Assembly (NCBI RefSeq): GCF_048323755.1
Contig: NZ_JBLWFS010000010.1
Span: 62,001-126,000 of the forward strand
DNA length: 64,000 nucleotides
From: Alkalihalobacterium sp048323755
Lineage (GTDB): Bacteria; Bacillota; Bacilli; Bacillales; Bacillaceae_F
Reading direction: 5' to 3'
Part shown: positions 54,213 to 62,766 of the stretch, piece by piece
Layout: each line of letters begins with the position of its first letter
How positions within the stretch are numbered: position 1 is the stretch's first letter
Notes under the pieces: model-generated
Database searches by the model: none
Seen by the model: only the letters and a program-made list of their open reading frames with translations
Told to the model about the DNA's origin: nothing
Program-made: the position numbers and the translations under genes

Positions 54213-55757
54213 TTGCAAGCGAGAAAGAACCTAATCATGATTTTATTTAGTGTATTTGTAGTCGTGCTTTCTATTTTGGTTCACTTTTTACATCGTTCGA
54301 TTGGCTGGTTGGATACTTATCTGCTGTTATCACAAGTTCATTCGGGTACACCGGCAGAGTTGCACTTTTTATTAAATAGTTTATTCGTTTTGCCTTTTCT
54401 CTTTTTAGGAGTTTCCGTTTTTCTTTTCTGGAAAAACCGCATACATACGTGGATCCCACTTTTTGTAACGCTTACACTAACGTTTGGAAGTATTTCAATT
54501 ATCGCTGGTGGCGATGGCTTAATTGAATACCATTTTTCGATTTTTATGGTGTTAGCGAGTCTCGCGTATTATGAAAATATTCGTCTCGTTATTGTGAGTA
54601 CGGTGATTTTTGCAGTGCAGCATTTGCTCGGTTATTTTACTGTGCCAGAGCTAATCTGCGGTAGTGGTAATTATCCTTTTTCATTACTTTTGATCCATGC
54701 TGTATTTCTTATTTTTACGAGTGCTGTCATTATTATCCAAATCATCGCAAGAAAACAATATTATCGTGTGGTAGCAAAAAATGAGGAAGAGCACCGAAGT
54801 ATCATTGAAGGTCTTGTCCAGCATATTGCGAATACTTCTAAAGAAGTTCATAACAATGTTAAAACGTTAAAAGAAGGAGCAGTAACATCAACAGAAGCAT
54901 CAACTGGGATTACCGATTCAATGTTCCAAATGGTTGATGGCGCGGAACGGCAGCTAACCGAGGCGAAGCGAAGTAACATAGCACTAGAAGAAATGACGGT
55001 TGATGTGAAGAAAATTATGGAACAGGCTAATCATTCGGTAGAATCCTCAGAACGAACAGCTGAAGAAGCCAAAGATGGAAAAGAAAGCATGCGACAAACG
55101 GAACAAACGATACAAGAAGTCGCATCAGCTGTGGAAAGAATGGACGAAGTCGTTATCCGTCTAAATGAACGTTCAAAAGATATTCAACAAACGCTATCAC
55201 TAATTACCGATATTGCAGAACAAACGAATTTACTTGCCTTAAATGCTGCGATCGAAGCAGCGCGAGCAGGTGAAAATGGAAAAGGGTTTGCCGTTGTAGC
55301 AGATGAGGTGAGAAAGCTCGCGGACCAGTCCAGAAACTATGCGAAACGAATTAACCTCGTACTAAATGATTTGGTTCACGATACAACAGCCATGGCTGAA
55401 GTGATGGAACTCGGAAAAAGACAAACCGCTGCAGGAATGACTCAAGTGAATTATACAGGTGAGATTTTAAGTCGGATTGTTGAAGAAATTGATCGTGTAG
55501 CTATTGAAATAAAAACGTCGAATCAATTATCTGAAACCGTCGGTAAAAAAATGGTCGATGTTCAAGCAGGGATTCAAGAAATGATGGCTGTAGCAACGGA
55601 AAACAAAATGGCTACCGATAGTATTTCAGCAACATCGAAACAACAACTGACAATCTTCGAGGAATTCAATACGATTACAAGCGACATACAAAAATTAAGT
55701 GACTCTTTATCTTCACAAATCGAACAAGTTCAAAAGGATATGGAAAGCCGAGAGTAA
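54213..55757 (+). CDS. methyl-accepting chemotaxis protein with multi-helix sensor
   Basis: This receptor is about 514 residues. The N-terminal 190 residues contain about six hydrophobic helices instead of the usual two helices with a periplasmic loop, so sensing likely occurs in or at the membrane. A long helical region leads to the conserved hairpin tip NLLALNAAIEAARAGENGKG. There is no HAMP consensus that I can see. I choose TTG 54213 after GGGGGAGA. It signals to CheA/CheW located elsewhere. Confidence 0.85.
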   Translation: MQARKNLIMILFSVFVVVLSILVHFLHRSIGWLDTYLLLSQVHSGTPAELHFLLNSLFVLPFLFLGVSVFLFWKNRIHTWIPLFVTLTLTFGSISIIAGGDGLIEYHFSIFMVLASLAYYENIRLVIVSTVIFAVQHLLGYFTVPELICGSGNYPFSLLLIHAVFLIFTSAVIIIQIIARKQYYRVVAKNEEEHRSIIEGLVQHIANTSKEVHNNVKTLKEGAVTSTEASTGITDSMFQMVDGAERQLTEAKRSNIALEEMTVDVKKIMEQANHSVESSERTAEEAKDGKESMRQTEQTIQEVASAVERMDEVVIRLNERSKDIQQTLSLITDIAEQTNLLALNAAIEAARAGENGKGFAVVADEVRKLADQSRNYAKRINLVLNDLVHDTTAMAEVMELGKRQTAAGMTQVNYTGEILSRIVEEIDRVAIEIKTSNQLSETVGKKMVDVQAGIQEMMAVATENKMATDSISATSKQQLTIFEEFNTITSDIQKLSDSLSSQIEQVQKDMESRE

Positions 55758-55852
55758 TTGACGTGTTCTTTACTAGTAGTTAAAATTCGAAAAAACCTCT
55801 ACAAATATTACCAATACATCTGTTATAATTGAAGTATGTTAGGGAGGTTATT

Positions 55853-56062
55853 ATGAAGTCACATACGAAGAACGGCCTTGCCATAGCCGTTGTTGCCTCA
55901 GTTGCGATAGTGGTCATTGGCAGCTTAACGATTACCAATTTATATTTCAATTCAAAAGAAATTCAGGCGGCAGCTGATGCATGTTACGATAACGGTGGAC
56001 TTCCGATTGTTGAAAAAACGAATGGGAAATTAACGTATTTTAGTTGTGAACTGGATGGATAA
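55853..56062 (+). CDS. small single-helix membrane protein
   Basis: This 69-residue protein has one hydrophobic helix (about residues 9-29) and an extracytoplasmic tail with two cysteines (ADACYDNGG and FSCELDG) that could form a disulphide. I choose ATG 55853 after GGGAGG. No family recognised. A hairpin follows. Confidence 0.65.
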   Translation: MKSHTKNGLAIAVVASVAIVVIGSLTITNLYFNSKEIQAAADACYDNGGLPIVEKTNGKLTYFSCELDG

Positions 56063-56095
56063 TACTCTATAAACGACTTAACCTAATCAGATATA

Positions 56096-56140
56096 GGACG
56101 GTACTGTGACCATCTATGGTTACAGCCGTCCCTTTGTTTT
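56096..56140 (+). terminator. Rho-independent terminator
   Basis: GGACGG, CTGTGACCA and complements TGGTTACAG, CCGTCC form a long stem, followed by CTTTGTTTT. Confidence 0.8.
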
Positions 56141-56172
56141 AATATTTTTTTACTTTATTAAATTTTTTTAGT

Positions 56173-56586
56173 TCATGCTTTAACCTTCTCCAATTGTATC
56201 TTTAAACCTGCTAGCTCCTCAAGTATTTGATCCAATTTAGACTCCAATTTTTTCAGCTCATTATTTTCCTGATTTTGCACAGTTGAAAGATTATCTATTA
56301 AACCTGTTTCATTTATAATTGTACTTATTCTACTCATAATATTTTTTACATTATCGGATTCATTATTTGGATGTTCAACCGCTGCTAATTCATCCAACAG
56401 ACCATTTAAACTGTTGAGGGTTTGATTGGACGACAATTTTGAAAGGTTATTTAGACTATCTGCATTTGTGTTCTTTAGTAGATTTGCTGCAATTTTAAGG
56501 ATCCCACTTAGATCTACATTTTCATCATGTGTTTCATGATTTGGTTCCGATTGATCTTCTTTCTTTTTGGTATTAAATTCACTCAT
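56173..56586 (-). CDS. hypothetical coiled-coil protein
   Basis: This is a protein of about 137 residues, hydrophilic at first, then a Leu/Asn-rich region (AANLLKNTNADSLNNLSKL) and a C-terminal coiled coil (KLESKLDQILEELAGLKIQL). ATG 56586 stands seven bases after AGAGGTG. Possibly a spore or granule structural protein by style; unknown. Confidence 0.65.
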   Translation of the reverse strand: MSEFNTKKKEDQSEPNHETHDENVDLSGILKIAANLLKNTNADSLNNLSKLSSNQTLNSLNGLLDELAAVEHPNNESDNVKNIMSRISTIINETGLIDNLSTVQNQENNELKKLESKLDQILEELAGLKIQLEKVKA

Positions 56587-56703
56587 GTTATTCTTCACCT
56601 CTCTTAATTCAATTAATTCACCTAAAGTGTGACTTTAAGTAACGTGTACAAAAATAAATCATATAAATAATAAAAGTGTGTAGACATTTTTTACATTGGG
56701 ATA

Positions 56704-56735
56704 TCTAGGAGGCGCAATGAAGCGCTCTCCTAGAT
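56704..56735. terminator. hairpin beyond the small membrane peptide gene
   Basis: ATCTAGGAG and CTCCTAGAT pair with inner GCGC/GCGC pairing. No T run, so terminator function is uncertain. Confidence 0.45.
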
Positions 56736-56760
56736 GTGTGGGCAAGGATTATTCTTAAGC

Positions 56761-56904
56761 TTATGCCGTAGCAGAAGACGACCCTTGTCCCAAAAGTTCT
56801 TGAAGACATGTGATAATAAGGTTACGCTGCTGTTCGTTACCAATTAAAATTGCCACTAGTAAGGCAACTAAAAACAGTAGCGCAATAACTACTAATGCTA
56901 ACAT
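56761..56904 (-). CDS. 47-residue single-helix membrane peptide
   Basis: GGTGGAG lies six bases before ATG 56904 on the minus strand. The frame encodes a hydrophobic helix (MLALVVIALLFLVALLVAIL) followed by a polar tail with one cysteine, ending in TAA at 56761-56763. The ribosome binding site and the clean membrane helix support a real small gene, perhaps a regulatory membrane peptide. A hairpin lies at 56704-56735. Confidence 0.55.
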   Translation of the reverse strand: MLALVVIALLFLVALLVAILIGNEQQRNLIITCLQELLGQGSSSATA

Positions 56905-57276
56905 TTATTCTCCACCCTTCTTAACATATTTTTGTAAGGTCTCGTACCTTACAGTTATATACTATGACTTAAGATAATGCTTGCTTATAGTATTTGCCGT
57001 GTTTCTAGTAAAAAGGGCGAATGATAGATAATAGTCATTCGAATAGATTAATATAATTAAGCTGTTTAAAGTGATCTACAGCACGATTGGATACGTTCGT
57101 TTTATGTAAAATAAAACACTTAAAGGCACGAAGAACATATCTTCGCGCCTTTTTTCAATGCTACTAACCTGTTGTTTGGGTAAGTAAATTGTGTGATTTG
57201 AGCCTGTGAATGCATCTATGGTTTTTCGTTTGCACCGCATCAATAAACCCATAAATTTTAAACCCCACGCATAGTC

Positions 57277-57915
57277 TTATGGCAGCAAGGTTAAAACCGA
57301 GAAAAAGTGCATAATAGACCCAGCGAGTACAAATAGATGCCAAATTGCATGATGATAGTAAAAGCCTCTCCAAACGTAAAAGATTGCACCGACCGAATAT
57401 AACACGCCGCCAATGACTAGCATGATAATGCCTTCTGAAGGAACATTTTGGACTAAAGTACCCCAAGCAAAAACAATCATCCAACCTAATAAAACGTATA
57501 AAACGGTAGAAGTATGCAAGAATCGTTTGACGAAGAACGATTTAAATACCGTTCCCACGATTGCAAGACCCCATACAATTCCGAAAAGAGTCCATCCTAA
57601 AGTACCTTTAACCGCAATAAATAAAAATGGCGTATACGTACCAGCGATAAAGAAGTAAATGGATGAATGGTCTAAAATTTCAAAGACATCCTTTGCTTTA
57701 CCTGGAGGAAAGCTGTGCACGAGAGTCGACGACGTATACAATAAGACCATCGTTGTTCCGAACAAGGTAAAACTCACGACATGCCAAGCGGTTCCGTAAA
57801 GTGATGAAAAGACAATGAGGAGGACTAAGGCAGCAATACTTAAAAGAGCACCGACCCCGTGAATAATGGCGTTAGCGATTTCCTCGCCTTTAGAGAAAAC
57901 ATGTGTATTGGACAT
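57277..57915 (-). CDS. hemolysin III / PAQR family membrane protein
   Basis: This is a protein of about 212 residues with seven hydrophobic helices. It starts FSKGEEIANAIIHGVGALL, the family hallmark, and carries STLVHSFPPGKAKDVFEILDHSSIYFFIAGTYTPF, with conserved Ser, His and Asp residues, and a C-terminal HHAIWHLFVLAGSIMHF. Despite the name, most members are not toxins and may have hydrolase-like metal sites. AAAAGGA is upstream; the exact ATG (57915 or 57927) is open. Confidence 0.88.
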   Translation of the reverse strand: MSNTHVFSKGEEIANAIIHGVGALLSIAALVLLIVFSSLYGTAWHVVSFTLFGTTMVLLYTSSTLVHSFPPGKAKDVFEILDHSSIYFFIAGTYTPFLFIAVKGTLGWTLFGIVWGLAIVGTVFKSFFVKRFLHTSTVLYVLLGWMIVFAWGTLVQNVPSEGIIMLVIGGVLYSVGAIFYVWRGFYYHHAIWHLFVLAGSIMHFFSVLTLLP

Positions 57916-57927
57916 GTAGTTAATCAT

Positions 57928-58312
57928 TCCTTTTGTTTTAAAATTATTCGAGCATCTACTAAGCTCATTTTATTTATTACTTAATCTATACTTTCTTTTC
58001 ATAGTAACTATTAAGTCATTTGTCATATAGTTTAAGTTCTCAACTTCAATCTTACCACTTTATAGTAAAAACTGCTCTGAATAAACTCAAAATTATATTT
58101 AACAACATCATTCACTTTTTGCAATCATTCAAATAAAAACAAATAGTAGATTACTATGACCCAAATAGCTAAAAATTCTGTTTTACTCATAGATTAACTG
58201 AGTAGGTGTAAGGTGGAAACACTTACATATAAAGCTTATTATAAGCCCCATTTCACTAGGACGAATGTAGGCGAATATACATAAATGTGATTATAATTTA
58301 GGAGGAAAGGTA
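57928..58312. other. 385-bp divergent intergenic region
   Basis: It must hold the promoters of the hemolysin III and peroxiredoxin genes. I see no gene or clear repeat. Confidence 0.4.
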
Positions 58313-59005
58313 ATGAAACCAGATCACATTGTATTCCCGCCATTTATTGGTGATCGCATGCCGCGGCTAGAAGTCCATACGACTCTTGGGAAGAGAATTC
58401 TTCCTGATGATTATGCAGGTCGCTGGTTCATGTTATTTAGTCATCCCGGAGATTTTACGCCAGTGTGTACGACTGAGTTTGTTTCATTTGCTAAAAATCA
58501 AGCCGCATTTCAAAAATTGAATTGTGAGCTCATTGGTCTTTCCATTGATACGGTATATGCCCACATGAAATGGATTGAATGGATTCAAACTCAATTAGGT
58601 GTCAGTATCACTTTTCCGATCATCGCCGATGAACTCGGCAATGTCTCCCGTCGTTTAGGCATGCTTCCGCGAGAAGGAGTTAAACGTACGGTCCGGTCCG
58701 TATTCTTTGTCGATCCAAATGGCTATATTCGATTAATTCTTACGTATCCAGATGAATTAGGGCGTAATACGAGCGAATTATTACGCGCACTTAAGGGGTT
58801 ACAAGCGGCTGATGCACATGGCGTGGCGATGCCAGCGAATTGGCCAAATAATGAAATCATCGGTGACCAAGCGATTATACCACCTGCAAATACGGTGATG
58901 AAAGCGAGAGAAAGACTAGAAGCTGCTCAAGCTCAGAAATTTTCATGCTTTGATTGGTGGTTCTGTTATAAAGACATACCGGTACGGAAAAAAACTGATA
59001 AATAG
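58313..59005 (+). CDS. peroxiredoxin, Prx6-like
   Basis: This 230-residue thiol peroxidase has the peroxidatic Cys52 in DFTPVCTTEF, followed by the TVYAHMKWIEWI stretch of the Prx6 group. Two cysteines in the C-terminal tail (Cys212 and Cys218, SCFDWWFCYK) could resolve the oxidised form, as in archaeal-type relatives. GGAGGAAAGG precedes the ATG. It removes hydrogen and alkyl peroxides in the cytosol. Confidence 0.92.
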   Translation: MKPDHIVFPPFIGDRMPRLEVHTTLGKRILPDDYAGRWFMLFSHPGDFTPVCTTEFVSFAKNQAAFQKLNCELIGLSIDTVYAHMKWIEWIQTQLGVSITFPIIADELGNVSRRLGMLPREGVKRTVRSVFFVDPNGYIRLILTYPDELGRNTSELLRALKGLQAADAHGVAMPANWPNNEIIGDQAIIPPANTVMKARERLEAAQAQKFSCFDWWFCYKDIPVRKKTDK

Positions 59006-59103
59006 TAGGAAAGGAACAATGGCAAGTAACTTTCCGTGGAACGACGTTCGGTGAAACAATCATGAAAAAGTGATAGCATAAATTTAATTCTTTACCCTCA
59101 AGC

Positions 59104-59146
59104 ACTGCCAAAAACCTTCTAACCAATATTAGAGGGTTTTTGCAGT
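59104..59146. terminator. terminator after the peroxiredoxin gene
   Basis: ACTGC, AAAAACC and GGTTTTTGCAGT pair to a long stem with a T run. Confidence 0.75.
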
Positions 59147-59147
59147 A

Positions 59148-59258
59148 CTTCCTAAATAGCCCCTATAGCGTGCACCAATCGAGGTGAATGGTTATTGTAT
59201 TCTCCTAGAAATTCCCTCTAGCGCGCACTAATCAGCAATATTGGGTGCTCATACCTCA
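59148..59258. repeat. 53-bp repeat family, locus 3 (inverted)
   Basis: On the minus strand one full 53-bp unit (59170-59222) starts GCTAGAGGGA and is followed by a partial unit. It aligns with loci 1 and 2 in the GAGGGA..TAGGAGAA part. Confidence 0.55.
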
Positions 59259-59400
59259 AATTTTTTCCTCATCATACCTCAATCATCACGGTTGAATACA
59301 GTTCAAAATTAACACAACTGTATACAGCGTTTTAAATGAAGGACATATGTTCTTTTCGGAAGTTAAAGCGGACAAAGTAGCCAAAATTTGTAATTCATGA

Positions 59401-59406
59401 TATAAT
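59401..59406 (+). promoter_or_regulatory. -10 element of the TetR gene
   Basis: TATAAT stands directly before the operator palindrome at 59409-59425. Confidence 0.5.
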
Positions 59407-59408
59407 AG

Positions 59409-59425
59409 TGAATGACAGTCAGTCA
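59409..59425. promoter_or_regulatory. TetR operator 1
   Basis: TGAATGACAGTCAGTCA is a 17-bp dyad of the form TGAnTGACnGTCAnTCA, overlapping the likely transcription start of the TetR gene. Confidence 0.7.
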
Positions 59426-59452
59426 GTGACTATTTTTACTGGAGGATTGATA

Positions 59453-60049
59453 ATGAAGCAAGACAACAAATACGAATTGTTAGTGAATGCTGCACTAACT
59501 GTAATGAAAGAAAAAGGGTTTGAGAAAGCGTCAGTGTCGCAAATCGTCAAAGAAGCAGGAGTTGCCCAAGGTACTTTTTATTTATACTTTGACTCCAAAA
59601 GTGCAATTGTTCCAGCTATTGCCGAGAAGATACTAAATGCTCTTTTCTTAAAAATAAAGCAAAGTTTTAATGCGGAAGAAACAATATTCTATACACTTGA
59701 AATGATCGTCGAAGTTACATTCGATATTACGAAGGAGTACCGTGAGCTGATTTTATTTTGTTATTCCGGACTCGCTTATTACCATTCGTTTGAGCGGTGG
59801 GAAGAAATTTATCAGCCTTATTATAGCTGGCTTGAGGAACGGCTTGATCATGCCAATCAAAATGGGCTCATTCATACAAATTTAGACTTAAATTCGTTAG
59901 CTAAAATGATTATAGATTTAATAGAAAATTCAGCGGAAACGTATTATTTAACTAATGAAAGTGATAGAAGTATGGAACATAGTAAAAATCAAGTATTACT
60001 GTTTATAAAAAGCGCACTGACTGACAGTCAATCATTAAACAAAGCCTAG
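59453..60049 (+). CDS. TetR/AcrR family regulator
   Basis: This is a repressor of about 198 residues with a helix-turn-helix in GFEKASVSQIVKEAGVAQGTFYLYF. The ligand domain has an aromatic helix (LAYYHSFERWEEIYQPYY). ATG 59453 follows GGAGG. Palindromes TGAnTGACAGTCAnTCA lie at its promoter and inside its 3' end, just before the transporter gene, so it likely represses itself and that transporter. Confidence 0.88.
   Translation: MKQDNKYELLVNAALTVMKEKGFEKASVSQIVKEAGVAQGTFYLYFDSKSAIVPAIAEKILNALFLKIKQSFNAEETIFYTLEMIVEVTFDITKEYRELILFCYSGLAYYHSFERWEEIYQPYYSWLEERLDHANQNGLIHTNLDLNSLAKMIIDLIENSAETYYLTNESDRSMEHSKNQVLLFIKSALTDSQSLNKA
60018..60034. promoter_or_regulatory. TetR operator 2, inside the end of the TetR gene
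   Basis: TGACTGACAGTCAATCA has the same dyad form as 59409-59425 and lies 29 bp before the CDF transporter start. Confidence 0.6.
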
Positions 60050-60062
60050 ACGAGGTGTTAAT

Positions 60063-60974
60063 ATGCATAGTGATTATGCATTGGAAAAGAAGTTGTTGAA
60101 GATTTCAGTTTATGGTGCGGTCATGTTTGCTGTGACTGGTGTCGTTTGGGGATATCTCATTTCTTCACAAATGGTCATGTTCGATGGACTTTATTCATTA
60201 ATTAGTGTCATGCTGTCCCTGATGTCCTTATTTGCAGCACAATTTATTCAGAAGCGGGATACGAAGAAGTTTCCATTCGGTAAAGAGGTGCTCGAACCTC
60301 TAGTCATTATTATTAAATATGCGGTCATTCTGATAATTTGTTTGGTTGCAGTGGTCTCAGCATTGGAGGCCCTTGTATCAGGTGGTCGAGAAACAAATAT
60401 CGGTTCCGCTCTTCTTTATTCTATTTTATCTACAGTAGCTTGTTGGGGCGTATTTGTGTACTTAAAGAAACAAAAGCAAGGATCAGGCCTCATTCAAGCG
60501 GAGGCCAATCAATGGAGAATGGACATGGTACTTAGTGGGGCGGTCCTAGTGGGATTTTTAATCGCTGCGATTTTAACCTATACTCAATTTACGTTTTTAA
60601 CCCCTTATATGGATCCGCTTATGGTTCTCCTTTCTGCTGGTTTCTTCTTGAAGGTTCCAATTGTAGAAATTGCAAAAGCTTCAAAAGAAGTACTCGAAAT
60701 GGCACCCGACCAACTGATCCAAAAGAAATTTAAATCGGTCGTCGATTCGATCCAAGCCCAATATCAAATAGAAGATTCGATGCTACGAATGTCCAAAGTA
60801 GGCAGTAAGCTTTTCATCGAAGTTGACTTTATTTTAAATGAGCAATCCAAAGTAATAACCGTCGCAGAACAAGATTTAATTCGTGAAGAAATTAATAAAC
60901 GTACAAAAGATTTACGCTATAAAAAATGGTTAACCGTTTCATTTACAAATGATCGAAAGTGGATTAATGGTTGA
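60063..60974 (+). CDS. cation diffusion facilitator family transporter, atypical site
   Basis: This 303-residue protein has the CDF layout: about six helices, then a C-terminal soluble domain. In canonical members each of helices 2 and 5 supplies a D/HxxxD metal pair. Here helix 2 reads FDGLYSLIS (Asp41, Ser45) and helix 5 NQWRMDMV (Gln150, Asp154), so only two of four ligands remain. It may carry a different cation or have altered affinity. It is 13 bp after the TetR gene and likely co-regulated. Confidence 0.85.
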   Translation: MHSDYALEKKLLKISVYGAVMFAVTGVVWGYLISSQMVMFDGLYSLISVMLSLMSLFAAQFIQKRDTKKFPFGKEVLEPLVIIIKYAVILIICLVAVVSALEALVSGGRETNIGSALLYSILSTVACWGVFVYLKKQKQGSGLIQAEANQWRMDMVLSGAVLVGFLIAAILTYTQFTFLTPYMDPLMVLLSAGFFLKVPIVEIAKASKEVLEMAPDQLIQKKFKSVVDSIQAQYQIEDSMLRMSKVGSKLFIEVDFILNEQSKVITVAEQDLIREEINKRTKDLRYKKWLTVSFTNDRKWING

Positions 60975-61006
60975 TCAAGCGAAATAGGAAGTCGCTGTAT
61001 AAAGTT

Positions 61007-61057
61007 GTACCCGGTAGAGTAGACGCTAAAAAAGTCTATTCTACCGGGTACTTTTTT
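61007..61057 (+). terminator. terminator after the CDF gene
   Basis: GTACCCGGTAGA and TCTACCGGGTAC form a long, near-perfect stem with inner TAGAC/GTCTA pairing and TTTTTT. Confidence 0.92.
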
Positions 61058-61137
61058 CCGCTAAATGTGTAGTAAATAGCTTAAAAGTCCTTGTCTGTTG
61101 GTATAGCGAGGGACAATGTGTAAGTTCAATTAATGAT

Positions 61138-61232
61138 ATTGTCGGGTTTGGAGATTTTATTGTCCAATTTGAAATTTTATTGTCTGATTTCACTTTTTAT
61201 TGTCCAATTGCACTGTTTTATTGTCCAAAATG
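61138..61232. repeat. 20/21-bp tandem repeat, five copies
   Basis: ATTGTC starts at 61138, 61159, 61179, 61199 and 61220; the unit is about ATTGTCCAATTTGAAATTTT. Spacing alternates 21, 20, 20, 21. Confidence 0.8.
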
Positions 61233-61310
61233 TGAATAGATGGCGAATTCAACGATGCAATATATGGCGGAACTACTGTACGTCTAAGAAAGATCCCATC
61301 TATTAAACAC

Positions 61311-61336
61311 CAGCATCATCGAATAGGATGTGCTGG
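61311..61336 (-). terminator. hairpin after a minus-strand gene
   Basis: CCAGCACATC and GATGATGCTGG pair on the minus strand; the following GTTT is T-rich but short. Confidence 0.55.
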
Positions 61337-61366
61337 CTTCTCTGTTACAGGGAGATCATCCATCCA

Positions 61367-61645
61367 TCAGTACTTCCACTTTGTGATGGTAAACGGCAAT
61401 GTCACAACAAATAAATCTAAGGCATAAAAAGAGTACAAAATTCCATGGTTCTTATTTGCAGGCTTTCTATCAGAATAAAGCTTTTTTTCATAGACTTTTT
61501 TTATCCCAAACCTAAAAGGAAAAAGCCGATAAATTTTAGGGATTTCTAATTTATTTTTCAACATCACTCGGAAAATCGCATCCTGTATGTATGTCACTAA
61601 ACAAAATATGAAGAAACCAATGATGATTTTCAGTAAAGTAACCAC
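61367..61645 (-). CDS. small membrane protein, 92 residues
   Basis: This 92-residue protein has one N-terminal and one C-terminal hydrophobic segment around a very basic loop (RFGIKKVYEKKLYSDRK). GTG start at 61645 is seven bases after GAGGTG. No family recognised. Confidence 0.6.
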   Translation of the reverse strand: MVTLLKIIIGFFIFCLVTYIQDAIFRVMLKNKLEIPKIYRLFPFRFGIKKVYEKKLYSDRKPANKNHGILYSFYALDLFVVTLPFTITKWKY

Positions 61646-61971
61646 GCTTCAACACCTCGTTTGGCCCGTATTTTTTCATAAATTCCTCTTGATGTTTTTT
61701 TACAATAGAACGCGATTTAAAAGAGAATTACATCCATTATATCCCATTCGTATGTGTAGAGAGTTGAAATTTTAGTTAATTTATCTAAAATAACGAAATC
61801 ATGGCTAAGCAGTTTATGATCACTTTTTTAAATTGTGAAACTTCTGCTCTTGTCAGTCGTAACTAATAATAAGTAAGTATTAAAGTTAATTGCCGAATCA
61901 CTTTTTAGAGCAAGTTGATATTTAGTGTTTTTTCGTACTGAGTAACTCTCTGTAACAAAAGGGGTGGTAAG
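61646..61971. other. 326-bp intergenic region
   Basis: AT-rich divergent region with no gene or repeat that I can support. Confidence 0.4.
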
Positions 61972-62565
61972 ATGTTTGAATTTATCGTAGCGGTGACCGT
62001 AGGGATTATTCCGTTACTTTATGTGTATTTAGCGGTTAAATTTATGATTAATATCAAAAAGGGTGGACAAACGCTTTATCCGATTGAGAATCAACCATTT
62101 ATTTATAAGCAAATGGGGGTTCAGTTGAGGAGAGTGACTCCTAAATTAATACTCCTTGAAAGTCCTCTTTACCTTATTGGTTTTACATGTGCTATTGTAG
62201 CAAGTGTATCGCTTTACTTAGGAAACGATGCGTTTTTACTGCTCGCCCCAGCAATATTGCCACTAATGTTTTCCAGGGGCTCTTTATTCGCAGCGTTTGA
62301 ATTAAAAGAGGAAGGTGTTTTGGTTGGCAGTGTTTTTCATGAGTGGTCCGAAATTGAAAAAGTGGAGTTCTCCTCATTAAAAGTCCATGAAAAAGAATAT
62401 GGTTTTGGAAAAGAAGACCATCATCTTAAATTCAAGTTTCATTTAAAAAACGATAAGAGTTTTAACATCATTATTGGAGAAAGTGAACATGAAAAGGCTA
62501 TCGAGGTTTTAAAACAAAAAGATTTGGAAGTATGGGAAAAAGCAGATTTAGGCTTACCACAATAA
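61972..62565 (+). CDS. membrane protein with C-terminal soluble domain, hypothetical
   Basis: This 197-residue protein has one hydrophobic segment at residues 4-23 and two at about 62-100. The C-terminal 100 residues (ELKEEGVLVGSVFHEWSEIEKV, then strands and a helix) resemble a PH-like or DUF5673-like domain as found in YcxB/YdbS-type proteins; this is a weak match. AAAGGGGTGG precedes the ATG. Confidence 0.6.
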   Translation: MFEFIVAVTVGIIPLLYVYLAVKFMINIKKGGQTLYPIENQPFIYKQMGVQLRRVTPKLILLESPLYLIGFTCAIVASVSLYLGNDAFLLLAPAILPLMFSRGSLFAAFELKEEGVLVGSVFHEWSEIEKVEFSSLKVHEKEYGFGKEDHHLKFKFHLKNDKSFNIIIGESEHEKAIEVLKQKDLEVWEKADLGLPQ

Positions 62566-62766
62566 AACATTTTCAGGATAGTACGAACAAAGGTCATATG
62601 TAAATGTTGTTTAAAGTGTAATAAGAAAACTAACTAACAAATGGATACTTATGGTAAAGTTAAAAGAAAAGTGTTAAGTAAATGTATTAAGTAAATGCAA
62701 CAAAACAACTAGACATGATGAGTTACGGGTACGACAAACGATCATGAAAGTGAAACAGGTGTCCAT

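Larger units (their letters stand above)
61052..61366. other. intergenic region with tandem repeat
   Basis: It contains the five ATTGTC units (61138-61232) and a hairpin near 61311-61336 (CCAGCATCAT/ATGTGCTGG). No gene seen. Confidence 0.5.

Noticed and set aside
61138..61232. CRISPR array
   Set aside because: Units of 20-21 bp repeat without unique spacers.
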